DNA from: Stichopus chloronotus | Lineage: Eukaryota; Echinodermata; Holothuroidea; Aspidochirotida; Stichopodidae | Length of the DNA: 64,000 bases | Direction of reading: 5' to 3' | Assembly (NCBI GenBank): GCA_021234535.1 | Contig: CM037829.1 | Coordinates: 33,975,976-34,039,975 of the forward strand | Shown here: in pieces, positions 31,672 through 43,549 of the stretch | Numbering within the stretch: the first letter of the stretch is position 1 | Layout of the letters: every line of letters starts with the position of its first letter | The notes under the pieces: model-generated | The model's input: only the letters and a program-made list of their open reading frames with translations | What the model was told of the DNA's origin: nothing | Database searches by the model: none | Made by a program: the position numbers and the translations under genes

Positions 31672-33540
31672 TTTTATCAAAAGTATATCCCGTTTTTTTC
31701 TTTCTTTCTCTCTTTCGTAATGTAATTATTGTATTTGATATTATTAAAACGATATTCGATTTAAAGGTTATCGTGACTGTAGAAGCAGCGGTTGTATATG
31801 TCTTGGTCATCCGGGCCTTCTTTCATGATGTCCTACTGAGATTGCTGGGTCCGTCATAAAGTTTTCATACTTTATCAAATATCAGTGGGAGAGAAAGAGA
31901 GGGAAAGGTTTATTCACTCCGAAAAAAAAATTGTTCTATTCTTCGTAACGGTCGAGTCCGACGGAACATCCGCGAAAAGCATACATCTGAAAAGCAAATA
32001 AAACAAGAACGAGGGTTAAATCGATGAAACTTAAATGTCAGATGGCAGAAAAGGGTTACTCCGAAGAAAAATATGTGGATGTGTGTGTGTGTGTGTGGAG
32101 GGGGGGGGGGGGAGGTGAAAGAGATGGTCGTCATTCCTTTGAAACTTGATACCATGGAATGCAATGTTACAGTCAACAGCAGTAATCGTGATTTGTGTGG
32201 CCTTAGTTGCGCCAGTAAGTATGCCATGTGAACACAGCACTTTCTCGATAATCTAATTTGTATTTGTTTTTGCTTTGTCGATAGTGTGGCAAGTCTGGCG
32301 AGTAGCGTCCACTGAGGTTGTAATCTTCCACACACTCCCATTGGTACAGGACTCACGGTTACATAGTCAGCGATGGACCGAGTGGCGACGGAGTGGCCGA
32401 AGAGAGGCCATTCTGACTAAGAATCGTGACGTCATTTGTAGATTTACCCACAATGCAGTATACCGTCAAGAGCAAAACAAAATGTCATCTTTTTACACAT
32501 TTTCTTCTTTTTCCCCTGATTTTATACCCTCACGACAGACTATTGTTGACATCACGCAAATAACCTGTGATGTAAGTGACCAATACTATGAGAGAATGAG
32601 ATTAGGAACATCATGTGACTTTTCAAGGGGCTTAAAGATAAAGTGATTGTTTGTTTTATGTTTTTCAGAGGAAACTTAATGTCTGCATTTTCCATTTATC
32701 TAACAAAACTTTATTTCTCAACGTCTATGTTGTTGAAAAAAAGAAAGAAAAGGATAGTAAAAAAAAAACGGGTAAAGATGGCTCGACTATTTCGTAGGCT
32801 TTACGTCAACACAAATGAACTTTTAAATTCGAAATCGTATTACAATGGCTAAAAGGAATTATTATCAAGGCTCTCTTCTAAAAATGAAAATATTGAAAAA
32901 TAATGGAATTAATGGAATAAATGAATAATGGAAATACGATGCATACATCAGCTACATAGTGATTCAGTCAGTGGTGGTAACTAAGAACGTTATTCTTATT
33001 AACTTTACATAGGTTGCCCAAAAAAAGAATTAAAACTATAAATTAAACTATAATAAAATAAGAAGGTGAGTAATTTGTTTACATGTATACATCTCATCTA
33101 GAACCGAAATTAGGAGTCTTCCTGTAATGTCCCTCGAGTGCTCCAAAAAGGTCAATGCAAGCAGTCTCTAGGATTTTGCTTTCGTAGATCTTTTCTTCAT
33201 CTTGACACGTGAAACTCAACAAACACCATTCCTTACTTTATAACAGTATACACACACTTAATAACACCCAAAATTAAAAGTGTAATGCGCCATAAAATTG
33301 CCGTCTTAGTGTGCTGACACCTTTGCTTTTTACTGTTTGAATATTTACATCCTTCTGTATTAACACCTAAGAGGATTGTCTTGAGAAAAAGGGTCACCTC
33401 GGTGTTAAAACAGAAAATTAATAAGGTGTGCATACCGGTTGCTTATCAGATTTATAGTCAATCTTGCTGTGTCATTCACTTGAAAGATGTAGATAATAAT
33501 TGAACGACAACAGAAAAATCCGATTTCGTCCTTTTTGGGA
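31672..33540. other. 5' flank of the GTPase gene, no other gene supported
   Basis: Read on the minus strand, the leader immediately before the ATG is purine-rich (GAGAGAAAGAAAG at about 31695-31713). Further upstream lie a GT microsatellite (about 32078-32097), a G13 run (32100-32112) and a consensus CRE octamer (32427-32434). I see no convincing TATA box, and I cannot place the transcription start or any upstream untranslated exon from sequence alone. Open frames here (for example 32275-32646, which begins with TTG) lack any recognisable domain. The rest is AT-rich with short A and T runs. Confidence 0.6.
32427..32434. promoter_or_regulatory. Consensus CRE octamer TGACGTCA upstream of the GTPase gene
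   Basis: The perfect palindromic CREB/ATF-type site sits in the context GTGACGTCAT, about 756 bases upstream of the GTPase ATG. The match to the bZIP consensus is seen; function as an enhancer or promoter element is inference. Nine other copies of the same octamer occur in the window far from any recognised gene, so proximity to this gene may be coincidental. Confidence 0.4.
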
Positions 33541-33545
33541 CTCTT

Positions 33546-33616
33546 CAAGAGACGATAGGATTAGAACTCATGATCTCAGGCGCCAGTGTGCACGCCTTTA
33601 CCATTCGACCTCAGCT
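33546..33616 (-). repeat. Degenerate class II (Leu/Ser-type) tRNA-like sequence
   Basis: Read on the minus strand, GGTCGAATGGTAAAGGCG matches a Leu/Ser-type D-arm and A-box, and GAGTTCTAATCC is a one- or two-mismatch B-box about 35 bases on. AGAGCTG near 33610-33616 can pair with CGTCTCT near 33546-33552 in six of seven acceptor positions. The anticodon stem does not form well, so this is a tRNA pseudogene or SINE head. It ends a few bases from the hairpin element at 33623, which may be part of the same unit. Confidence 0.45.
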
Positions 33617-33622
33617 CTGTTT

Positions 33623-33870
33623 TATGGAACGCCAAAAGGGCCACATTATATGATGATGTAAAAATATACGATGATGTACGTGATGATGATGTAGCAATAT
33701 GAGATGATGATGGAAAAAATGATGATGAAAAAATATAATGATGTAAATGATGATGTAAAAATATAACATTTTGTATATCGTATATTGTTACATCATCATC
33801 ATCATTATTATTCGTATCATCATATATTTTTACATCATCACATAACGTGGACGTTTTTTGGCGTTCCATA
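33623..33870. mobile_element. 248-bp foldback element with TATGGAACGCCAAAA ends
   Basis: The left end (from 33623) and right end (to 33870) are inverted copies: TATGGAACGCCAAAA, a short diverged stretch, then TGATGATGTAAAAATATA. Between them the left half is GATGAT/GATGTA-rich and the right half ATCATC/TACATC-rich, so nearly the whole unit folds on itself. No transposase is encoded, consistent with a MITE-like foldback. The 97-codon frame through it (33576-33869) is a by-product of the repeat. Confidence 0.75.
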
Positions 33871-34756
33871 CCGTTTCTGGTGTTGTTAGGTGAACTTGAC
33901 CTTATATACAGGCTACCACAAGAACATTTTATTGTCTAACTTTCATTTGTCTGTCATCGCAAACACTCATTAATTTTATTTATAATATTAATTTTTAATG
34001 TGTACAAGTAAACTGTTAGTTACAAATCCATCGTTTCTCCGTGAACAATACGGTAAACTAAAACGCGGAAGTGACGTAACGAATTCTGATGTGCTCTGTT
34101 CATGATACGACCTATTGTCTTTCATCTCATCCAGGAAGACTACTACAAATCATAGTAACATTCGATTATCTGTATTTGAGAATGTCGCCTCTTGTAATGC
34201 TATAACTTAACCTTTTGCACCAAAATATGGAAGCGAATCTGAAGTTACAGAATCTACTATGTGCCCTTTTTTAAATTTTCTTTTCCATTCTTTCAATCTC
34301 CCCCGGTTCGCGAGATTCAAGATAAGACCTGACAGCGTGTTGCCATCCCTTACCATTTGTAAATCTTGTTAACGGCCACTGGTAAATCTGATTAGGCCAT
34401 CAAACAGAAACACTGACAGTTACGTGGCATACCAAGAAGACCCGCTTCTCTTCTCGCTCTTTGCTTCTTTTTGATCCTTTTTTTTTCTTCTTTCATCCCC
34501 TTTTTTCAGTTATTCCTTCACTATGTCATTCCCTTTTTACTTTCTTTAAGTGTTCTGCCTCGAGGTGGTGAACACCGTGCGAGCGAAGGTGGAGATTGGT
34601 AAAATTCCTTCGAACGCACTCAAGTAAGGAAGAAAGGATAAAGCGCGCGGGTATAACATACATAGCCTATGTAGGAATAAGTACAAGTTAAGACTGATAT
34701 ATGTCTACTGAAAGATGCCAATTATACTTTTATGCATTCAAATAAATTTGACTTTC
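33871..34756. other. Non-coding stretch, nothing recognised
   Basis: Unique AT-rich DNA with T/CT-rich runs at about 34440-34510 and a TGACGTAA half-CRE near 34072. No coding or structural feature is supported. Confidence 0.4.
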
Positions 34757-34932
34757 TCTATCTATCTATCTATCTATCTGTCTATCTGTCTATCTGTCTA
34801 TCTGTCTATCTGTCTATCTGTCTGTCTATCTGTCTATCTGTCTGTCTGTCTGTCTATCTGTCTATCTGTCTATCTGTCTGTCTGTCTATCTGTCTATCTG
34901 TCTATCTATCTATCTGTCTGTCTATCTATCTG

Positions 34933-34963
<31 letters not shown>

Positions 34964-34980
34964 GTCTGTCTATCTATCTG

Positions 34981-35041
<61 letters not shown>
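34757..35041 (+). repeat. Compound (TCTA)n/(TCTG)n tetranucleotide array
   Basis: About 71 tetramers, all TCTA or TCTG. The 5' two-thirds mixes the two types in runs; the 3' end is pure TCTA for about 16 units. Because three tetramers make four codons, every frame is open and reads a Leu-Ser-Ile/Val/Cys-Tyr cycle; these frames are not genes. Confidence 0.97.
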
Positions 35042-38000
35042 GCCGAGAGTTGTCGGAGTCAATTTAAGAAAATTAAAGTCATTTCAATATCATGCTTTCG
35101 TTTGAGGTACGTTAACTCATCTAACAAAGATAAATCACTCCTATATTGCAGAAAGACATTTACGTAACGGTATTGCAACATACCACATGGTGTGATTTGA
35201 ATTATTAACCTTCTAACAGTTATCCAACATCCCTTCCGATGACAGCGATGATTGCTTTAAGCAATACGAGATAAAATATGCATACTCCCTGCATATAATA
35301 CTCTAGTATCCTACCTCAACTATTTCACCGCACACTGACCGTTCTTACGCATCTCTGTCGCTCCGTCTTTATCTGCAATATTGTTCCCCCGGAACGAGGA
35401 GGGTACGAAAGGGAAGTCAAAATTAGTGGGTCATTGGAAAGAATTTTTCAATAAAAAGTGTGTGAGCCATGTCACAATTTCTGAGTAGGATTTTTCATAG
35501 ATAAACTATCGTCCTATACTTGCATGTACATGTATACACTTTCAAGCATCACATATAGGATATTCATCATTCCACTTGTGAATTTATGTATCCATGTAGT
35601 TGGAAATTCGAAGACGGTTACGGCCATTAAAGTGTGTTCATGTATTCCGTTCTTTCTGCCTTAATTCAGTCCTCTGGTGAAACTGGCATTTAAGTGCTCT
35701 TATATATATAGTCACACTTGTCCCATTTTGTTAACATGGCCGCTGACGTTAAAATGTCTTTCTCTTTCTGCCAAAACTCCGTTGGCCTCACGTAGGAGGT
35801 CTTCAGTTTCATCTTCAGTATCCCGCTTAATCAAATTATGAACCGAAATTGAATGCCTTGTCCTATAAACGTACTTCATATGACGGCTTTGGCACTGTTC
35901 TACTTTTTCTTTTTCAAACCGCTCTTTGTCTGTGTGTAACTAAAGAACCCCTACTTTAGGGTTGTATCGGGGAGCTCCCTTCTTATATGTACGTGGGCTA
36001 CAACACAGCTTGGTTTCCTTGTTGCTGCTAAAACAGCGAGTTCGACGTACTCTCATTAATATATTGAATACCGCCGCCACTAATTGGTAAAAACCGCGAG
36101 ATACGACCATAAAGACTATTCCCTGAATAATAATGGATAGTTTCGTTATCTCATTAACATAGAAATTGTGGTAAGTCGCAGCTGCTCGTCATAGGGCCTG
36201 TTATAGGGGTTTTTTCTTCAGTGTTTTATTTTTTCCTTATTCACGTAGAAAGTTAACAATATACACGCACAGAAATACACAAACATGCTTGGACGCTTAC
36301 ATGTATGTATATTTAAAAAAAAAAGAGGAAGAAAGATTATGAAAGAATCAAATAGAAGGGAAAAAAAACTAAGTTGACATGAATCTAGGACTGGTGTAGG
36401 ATAATAATGGAACTTTGTTAAAGAGAAAGACGCAATGTGGTACCCAAAGGCTGAGGTCAAAGGTCACACAGGAATCGTTATCAGCTACGATGTACACCAT
36501 TATGCTAATGCAGTTCTTTATAGTACAAGGGCGTTTGTTAAAATGGTTTCGCTTTTCTTTCTATTCAAAAGTTAGTTACAGCATGAAACCATACATAGGT
36601 AAAGTCTTGCATTGTAGAACGTTGTATCTTCCAAATGTTCAAGTTAAAATAATTGCAAAAAAAAAAACAGCTTAAACTTATCCCTACCATTAGTTACATA
36701 TAAGTTTATATTTATCTCGCGGAAAACATGAAACTATACCCACAGTGTTTATGCAAATATGTCTCGACTATGTAGCCAGGGGGAATTTTCTCGTGCATTT
36801 CGTGGAAATTTAGGTGATAGTTAACAGGAATTTGATACCGACGAACCAGAGTGCAAGGACGGCGCATCATCTTCCTATTATACGTAAAAAAAATCGGCCT
36901 GACATATCAGAATCTTGAGATGTTCGTTTGATGGTTATGACAGGTTTTTTTTTTCTTGATATGCAGTAAAATTGTCATCGTTAGGTAACATTAATTCAAC
37001 AATGCACTTGGTATCAGGTAGAATGAATCTTAATGGTATAGTGGTGATTCGCTTCTCACGACGAAATATTTCACTCGCTCATGGCACTAAGTGTGAAGTC
37101 GTATAAGTTTTGTAACTCAAATATAATTATCTCCATTACTCCACAGATACAGTGAAATTAAAGTAATATCACTAAGAAGGGAGAATGTACTCAATGCGTG
37201 TGTACGCTGTATAACTCAATATGAAATCTCGAAAATCCCTTTGCTGTAAATCTATGTCGGAGATACCTCGACGATAGTTGATGCCAATCCATGCGCACAG
37301 AATGTCCCTTCCTTTTCCGCATGGCGTCCGCTTTGATTTGATCTTATGATGTTCATATTGCTGATCAGAGGTTTAGATTCAGCGCCTGGCTCTCGGGACA
37401 AGACAACGCCCGTATATCACCTTCGGCAGCTTCGCAGATTTGTTTTTTATCCAGATTTAGCTCCTCGCTGCGTCAGCTATAGACAAATTAACTCAAACGA
37501 ATGGAATGAAAAGTGAAAAGACAAAAAAAAAAGGTAGGAAGACGTTCTTTGACTCAACTTCCTGGTCTTCTTCAAAGTTTACTTACAGTTCAAATGGTAA
37601 TTAACTGATCCAGTGCTGTATACAGGTGGCTACGATAGTTGTGACGTCATCAAGGGGGGCTGAATAAATGAACAGGAGAAAGAGTAGAGTTAGAGAGCAA
37701 GATACGAGAGAGAGAGAGAGGGAGGGAGGGAAGGAAAGAGGCTTTTAAGGGAATGAAGGTTTGAAAATAGAGAGACACGTAAAAACAAGACAAGTCAAGT
37801 TTCTAAAAGGATAACCTTTGGGTGTTATTAAACGCTCAATACTTATTAGACAGGTGTGGTTGTAAGTGCATTCAACCCCGAGACTAAAGGGAACGACTGA
37901 ATATATGTTATGTACATGGCGCCCGGCTTTTGTTTTCTTTTAAAATCACATTAAATGTTTTCCCGGTGGAACCAGCAAGTTCAAAATACGTTGCTGAAAC

Positions 38001-38825
38001 CCTTTGCAGTCAATTTGAAGTTAACGCAAGGGTACACTTTCTTTGACATGGTAAATAAAAATTTCAGCCCCCCTAAAATTTTTCTCTTCTTTTCCACAGC
38101 GTATTCTATGCAGGCATTATTCAATACCTGCAAGTCCCTTCTGACAGTATTATACCTTGATCAAATCTGTCTTTGTTTAGGAGAACTAAAAAACAAACTG
38201 TAAACAACTGTGGGTGGTCGCAACAATTCATCGCGTCACTGAAGCTCCCCCCCCCCCCCACACACACACACTCACAAGACAGAACTAGTATCGATTTTAA
38301 CAGATTTTCTTTCATTTAAATAACTTCGAGAATAGGAGTCAGAAATTTTCTTCGTACGGTTATCATCCAAAATTCGTAAGCAAATAGGTGAAGAGATTTA
38401 AAATGTGTACCACGTGATCTTTGCTCTCGTAGAGACAGAAATGTTCATGTACACCAAGAGCCACACTTCACTGATGTATTTCTGTTTCTGTTTCTAACTA
38501 TTCTGCCAGGAATGCGTATCTCCTCCCTTTTGGAAAGTTTTCGAGCAAACTTTGTTATGATCCAGTTTATAGATATCATGAAGAGCAGAGAAGAGGAGAA
38601 AATTGACGCAGAGTTTTCAAAGCTTTGAAAATTCGAATTAACAAACGAATTTTCAGCCTCGCTATTTTGGATCCTTTGAGTAAGTATAGACACACACACA
38701 TGTTATTCTACATCAGTGCAGATTCCATGCAACGTCAAATTTGTATGGTGAGAGGGATTTCAGAATTCTATTCTTGGTTCTCATATTGTAATATGACATT
38801 TGTACGAAAGCCCATTAGTGCCGTA
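35042..38825. other. Non-coding stretch, no gene recognised
   Basis: AT-rich DNA. Content seen: GA/GGGA-rich run at about 37707-37738, CRE octamer at 37642-37649, C13 followed by CA units at 38247-38273. Frames such as 36415-36675 begin with TTG and lack domains. Confidence 0.4.
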
Positions 38826-39185
38826 GTCAATATATATTCTGGAGTTTCTGTTTTTTTTTTCTTTTTTGAGAACTAAATGCTGGATCTGCTGTTTTTGTTT
38901 TGTTTTTTGTTTGGGGTTTTTTTTTTTTTCGACGGAAGAGTAAATGTTGGAGCTTCTGTTTTTTGCAATAAATACATTTTAGATACGCTGTTTTTCTAAA
39001 AAATTTTTTTTTGGGGGGGGAGAACATTTGCTAAGATTTTTTTTGTACAAGAAATATACTTTGGAAGTTCAGTTTTCCTTTCTTGGTTTTGTTTTTTTAA
39101 AGTATGTTGGAGCCTTTGTTTTGTTTTTTTATAGAAATTTATGTTGGAGCGTCTGTTTTTCTTCTTTTTTTACTTTTGAGAAATG
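38826..39185 (+). repeat. T-rich minisatellite, unit about 38 bp (TTGGAGCNTCTGTTTTT)
   Basis: The phrase (A)TGTTGGAGCNTCTGTTTTT, with variants, starts near 38839, 38877, 38944, 38980, 39063, 39103 and 39141. The spacings cluster at 36-40 bases or about twice that, indicating a period near 38 with some units eroded. The rest of each unit is T-rich with AGAAAT/TAAAT before the next copy. Confidence 0.75.
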
Positions 39186-40309
39186 TGTTTTAAGAAGACT
39201 ATATATTCAGTTCATGACTGCCCAATGGTCTCTCTTTGACGCCATTTGCAACTGTTAGTTGACAATTATCGTAGTATGGTCGAGAATGGTTGAATACACC
39301 ATCGAATGCCCACTGCCTGGTACTATGTATCATACAAGTGTCCTTTCTGTTCTTTCGAATTCTAGATTAAAACAGTTTGAATTGATCTCAAATTCTGCCT
39401 TAAATTATGTTACTTATAGACTGGAAAGTTTAAATCATTTTTATATTCCAGTAGACATCCCAGTATATACGTAAATTCTAAAAGGGCCCCCATTGTGAAT
39501 TCGACTATCAAAGTTTGCTTCATTCCAATTTTTTTTCATATAACCTGGAAGTTGTCGCTCACTCTCGTGCTAAACCTTTATTTAGCACATCAGTTTGCAA
39601 AAGCAGTCCTCCCACCCCCACCACACCCCACATCACCCTCACCCCACCCTCCTAAAAAAAGGAAATGAGGGAGAAAAAGTACGTTTCATTGCAGGCATAA
39701 GGTCAAGTTTTGTGGTGATATTTCTTCATTTTCGTTTTATTTCCAGTCATTTGCACTGTACGGCTGTGTGACGATACATATAGGCCTTAAAGAATATAAA
39801 AGCAATAATGACGGATATATTTCTCTCTTCAGGTTTGCCGGAAATATTTAGGTAATCATCATAATCATCATCATCATCTAAGTTTGCATTTTTCTTCTCG
39901 AGGTTCCTTTCTCTCGTAGACTGTGTACCATAAAAAAGAAGACATTCAATGTATGAAAGTACGTGAGCCGGAGAGGAGTCAAATTAGGCGAGACGTCATT
40001 ACCTCCTTAAACAGGTTGACATGCTACATTGATCTCACCAAATGGAGTGGCGTTACTACTTTAATCGATAGCATTTTACGTTATCTGGTAATTTATAAAC
40101 TCGAATGAGAAATTTAGAGTTACTATTTGGTGGGTTTATGTTTAATTGGGTTAATAAGGATAACCTGTAATCAAGCATTAGATTATTCTGAGATGACTTA
40201 CCACATAGTGCACGATACTCAAATTGTGGTCGATGGCAGACCTTTGTGTGGTAAAGCCTTTTTATTGCATATAGAAGCATTTTCAAGCAATCGTGGGGGA
40301 TCGCCACGT
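39186..40309. other. Non-coding stretch, nothing recognised
   Basis: Unique AT-rich DNA with a CCACCCC-rich patch at about 39610-39652 and a short ATC array near 39857-39878. Confidence 0.4.
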
Positions 40310-40730
40310 ACGTGTACACACTGTAACTGCAGTAAACGACTGTGAACATATTTAAAAGCCTAATTATAGCACCGCAACATCTATAAAGCGTATAGTGAGA
40401 CTGCAGTCTAGTATGCGTGTTCGAACTGTAACCGAATTCATACAACTTTGTAGCCTATTTTAAGTACGCAACTATAGCAACAACTGCCAAGAAGCCATAC
40501 AGAGTACTGCGATAGACATCCACTCGTCCCTTGTGTTAACTGTAAGAGACGAATTGCCTAGCGACGGATACTTCGGATAGATCGCTGTAAGCACAAAACA
40601 TAACTTTGCCATCCGTTGTAAGCTTACAGAGCAAACTGCAATCGTAGATTACTGTAACTATATAGATCAACGCAACTATACTTCTGTTCTGGACCGCTGT
40701 AATCATACAGTGCAACTCTGTGGTGTGACT
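40310..40730 (+). repeat. Very degenerate tandem repeat (CTGTAA..CATACAGTGCAACT)
   Basis: Variants of CTGTAANCATACAGNGCAACT recur at about 40322, 40427, 40537, 40587, 40617, 40653 and 40699. In the last four the spacing is 30-46 bases. Divergence is high, so this may be an old minisatellite; unit boundaries cannot be fixed by eye. Confidence 0.5.
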
Positions 40731-42308
40731 GCTTTGAAAGGGTACACCGGAAGTGCATTTATAAGACGGTAGATCATAATAAGCATATACCGGTGTCAGT
40801 GTGGATAGCTTTACATATAAATATACGATAAAAAATAAGATAATAATAATAATAAAATAAAATAAAAAGGTAAATATCATATGCTGTCAGCGCACAGATC
40901 AATGTGTTGCCGTCACTTTCAGCAATGCCGTGTGTCTGCAAAGTTACCGTAGACATACTGCACTTAGTCAGCCCTGAGCGTACACATTACATACCACTAT
41001 CACATATATCCTAGCAGTTATAAGCCCCCCTTAAATTGTAGTCTACAACCATACTGTGAAATATTAGCAGCAAAACTGTGGTAGGCCTATAGTTATGGTT
41101 GATCAACATATAGGCATACCCGTTTAACTATATCACACCAAAACACTATGGTATAGTATATGTTGTATGTTCTGATCACTAAATGCGCTCAATTCGCAAC
41201 AAATAAACAGATTCATTTAAAATTTGTATATTCATAATTGTTCATAATTTTAGTTCATAATAGGCATGTTATCATCATTAACAGCAATTACACTATAGGA
41301 ATCCATTGATTTTCCTCTAATAAACATTTCCAGTCTTTTTCCAATAACTAATTGTTCACACTATCTCGTTACACTCTTCACTGCATTGTCAAGTAAGACA
41401 CATGTATTTACGTCGAGTGATATCAGCGTACCGATTTGCCATTCTATTTCGTCATGAGTCCGTATTCAGTTCAGTAAGTTCACGGAAACGTGCAAACAAC
41501 TTCCCGGATCATTACGTAGGCACTGATTGGCCTGTGATTTATACATTCCCGTTTTGTCAACAATTGTTGGTACTGAATAATTATACCAATGTTAACAAAA
41601 ATCCTGCCTAAAACCCTTTTTTCCATCATTTTACCAGTTTAGTTGCAAAGAAACGAGCGCTCAGTTTTACAGTGGGTATTTTTTTTTTCCTGTTTTTTTT
41701 TCTTACTTGTTTGCGCACGTGGGTGAGATAGCGCGACTAATGTACCACATTTTAGTATCTGAAACCTGCGAAAGCGTGACGTCATGGAAAGTCAGTGGCA
41801 GTCACTATTAGCATACGTCTTAAAGACTCTACGTTTGTGTTACCGTTCAAATAGTTTAGTTAACATGTTGTTATATCGTCTTTCAATATAATTCAATTAC
41901 GTCTGGCGAGAACGCGTTGATAAAGATGGATTTGGCATTTTAAACTCAAACACATTTTTTTTTCTCGTGAAGTGCGCCAGGAAACGACGCACGACCTAAT
42001 TTATGTCTGGCCGGGAGAATTCAGACAGTTCGACACTGGTATTTAATGGAATATCAGCCAGGCGCAATTAATGCTTTATAAGTACACTGTTCGTATACAA
42101 ACATGGAATAACATAACAACTGACATACTCCGAGCAGAATCATTAACGTTAGAGAATAGATGTTGTGTACAGTAATGCAACTATATGTTAAGATAATACA
42201 ACAAGCCTAACATAATCGTTCTATGGAACGAACTTAACCTACGTGCATGAGAAGGAGTGCGGGAGGTGGAGGGAGGGGGGGGGGGGCTGGGCAAGGGGCC
42301 TTATCGAC
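40731..42308. other. Non-coding stretch, nothing recognised
   Basis: AT-rich unique DNA containing a short ATA/AATAA-rich patch (about 40820-40866), a CRE octamer at 41777-41784, T runs near 41680-41702 and a G12 run at 42275-42286. No coding feature is supported. Confidence 0.4.
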
Positions 42309-43266
42309 AACTAGAGCACCAACGTTGCAGAGGCTCATACCTGAACACCCTGAAGGTAACATTTACATATCAGTATATCATATCATAATCATAGGACCCA
42401 CAAGAAGTGTCATTTTATTACATCACCAACGTGTACAAAAAACCTGTTGGACTGCATCATTCGCAGAATATCATAAACTACAGCACAGAGAGTGCAGAAA
42501 TTGGATCTTTGTCAATAAATTCGTGATACATTTAATGGGCACCATCAACTTAAAATGCTTACAATTGCATCACTATTCAAGTTTGACATCCAATAATTAT
42601 GAAACTGTCATTTTTGTACATTTTCTAGCTGTGGGCATATGAATTGGTACTAATGTGGAAAAATGGTTGAAAATTTTCCAAAACCAATTTAAATCATTAA
42701 CCACTAGCTCATTAGTGTTCATTTGCATGTGTCACATGGGGACTATATTAGCTTGACCATTGGTATGTCAGTAGAAGAGCCCTCATAGGAACCTTAACCC
42801 AAAGTTGACAGGTTTGAGAAGACTAACTGAATAACTCAAAGTGCCCCTTACATGTCTAGATTTACATGTACCTCCTCAGACTAGATTGAATTTCAATAAG
42901 GACACAATCTGACCCATTTCCCGACTACTCAATTGTTATCCCACATGGAACCCTCGACTTCAAATTCATGTACACACTAAGATAGACCACAAACAGAGTA
43001 TCATTAGAACAAACCATTACCATTGTACAAGAGAATCTGTAGGAGGAAAGCATTTTGCAGAATTTCACATGGGACCTGTAAACTGGGACCAACAATTTTT
43101 GAAAACCCAAAATGGTCCACCATCTATGGTACATTGCGTTCATGCATATGCATGAAGCATGACGGAGGAGAAGCATTTTCAACAAATGTGGATGGATGGA
43201 TAGATGGATGGATGGATGGATGGATGGAGGGAGGGAGGGAGGGAGAGATAGATGGACAGATGGATA
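42309..43266 (+). mobile_element. Interspersed repeat, long copy, with internal units and GATG expansion
   Basis: The left end (42309-42350) matches the short copy at 29582, and 43066-43184 matches 29622-29750, but about 720 bases lie between the two blocks here. Within that interval, CACATGG-starting units with an AGGAGGAAAGCATTTT end recur (starts 42942 and 43066, possibly 42733), suggesting monomers of about 125 bases. The short GATAGATAG tract of the other copy is here expanded to (GATG)n with GAGG variants (43190-43266). No coding capacity is seen; the frame 43023-43403 runs through repeat sequence. Confidence 0.6.
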
Positions 43267-43549
43267 GTCTCTTGACTAAGTTTCAGTGGAAAAATGCTTC
43301 TCATTTGATGGATGAAAGGAGAAGGAAACCATGGGGATATATTATGAAAATGAAGCAGAGTTGTTTGACAGACAATTTGGTGACGTTGTTTACCATATGT
43401 TAGTTTCTCATTAAGATTGTTAAAAGTACTGACTTTCCTTTGCCTTCAATTCTGCTTTGTCTATAGTCTAGTGCATGTAGCATTATACACATGCATACGT
43501 TCAACGTTTTTTATGTAACGTTTGTACTTAGTCATAACCTAATGTGTAC

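Noticed and set aside
31671..31680. Extending the GTPase by three residues to a TTG at 31678-31680
   Set aside because: The ATG at 31671 has a strong Kozak context and the protein then begins just before the GTPase core; TTG starts are rare in animals.
32275..32646. 123-codon frame just upstream of the GTPase gene on the opposite strand
   Set aside because: TTG start, no domain, and ordinary composition; a divergent gene is not supported.
34715..35167. 150-codon frame of Leu-Ser-Ile-Tyr-Leu-Ser repeats
   Set aside because: It is translated from a tetranucleotide array in which every frame is open; it has no coding signal of its own.
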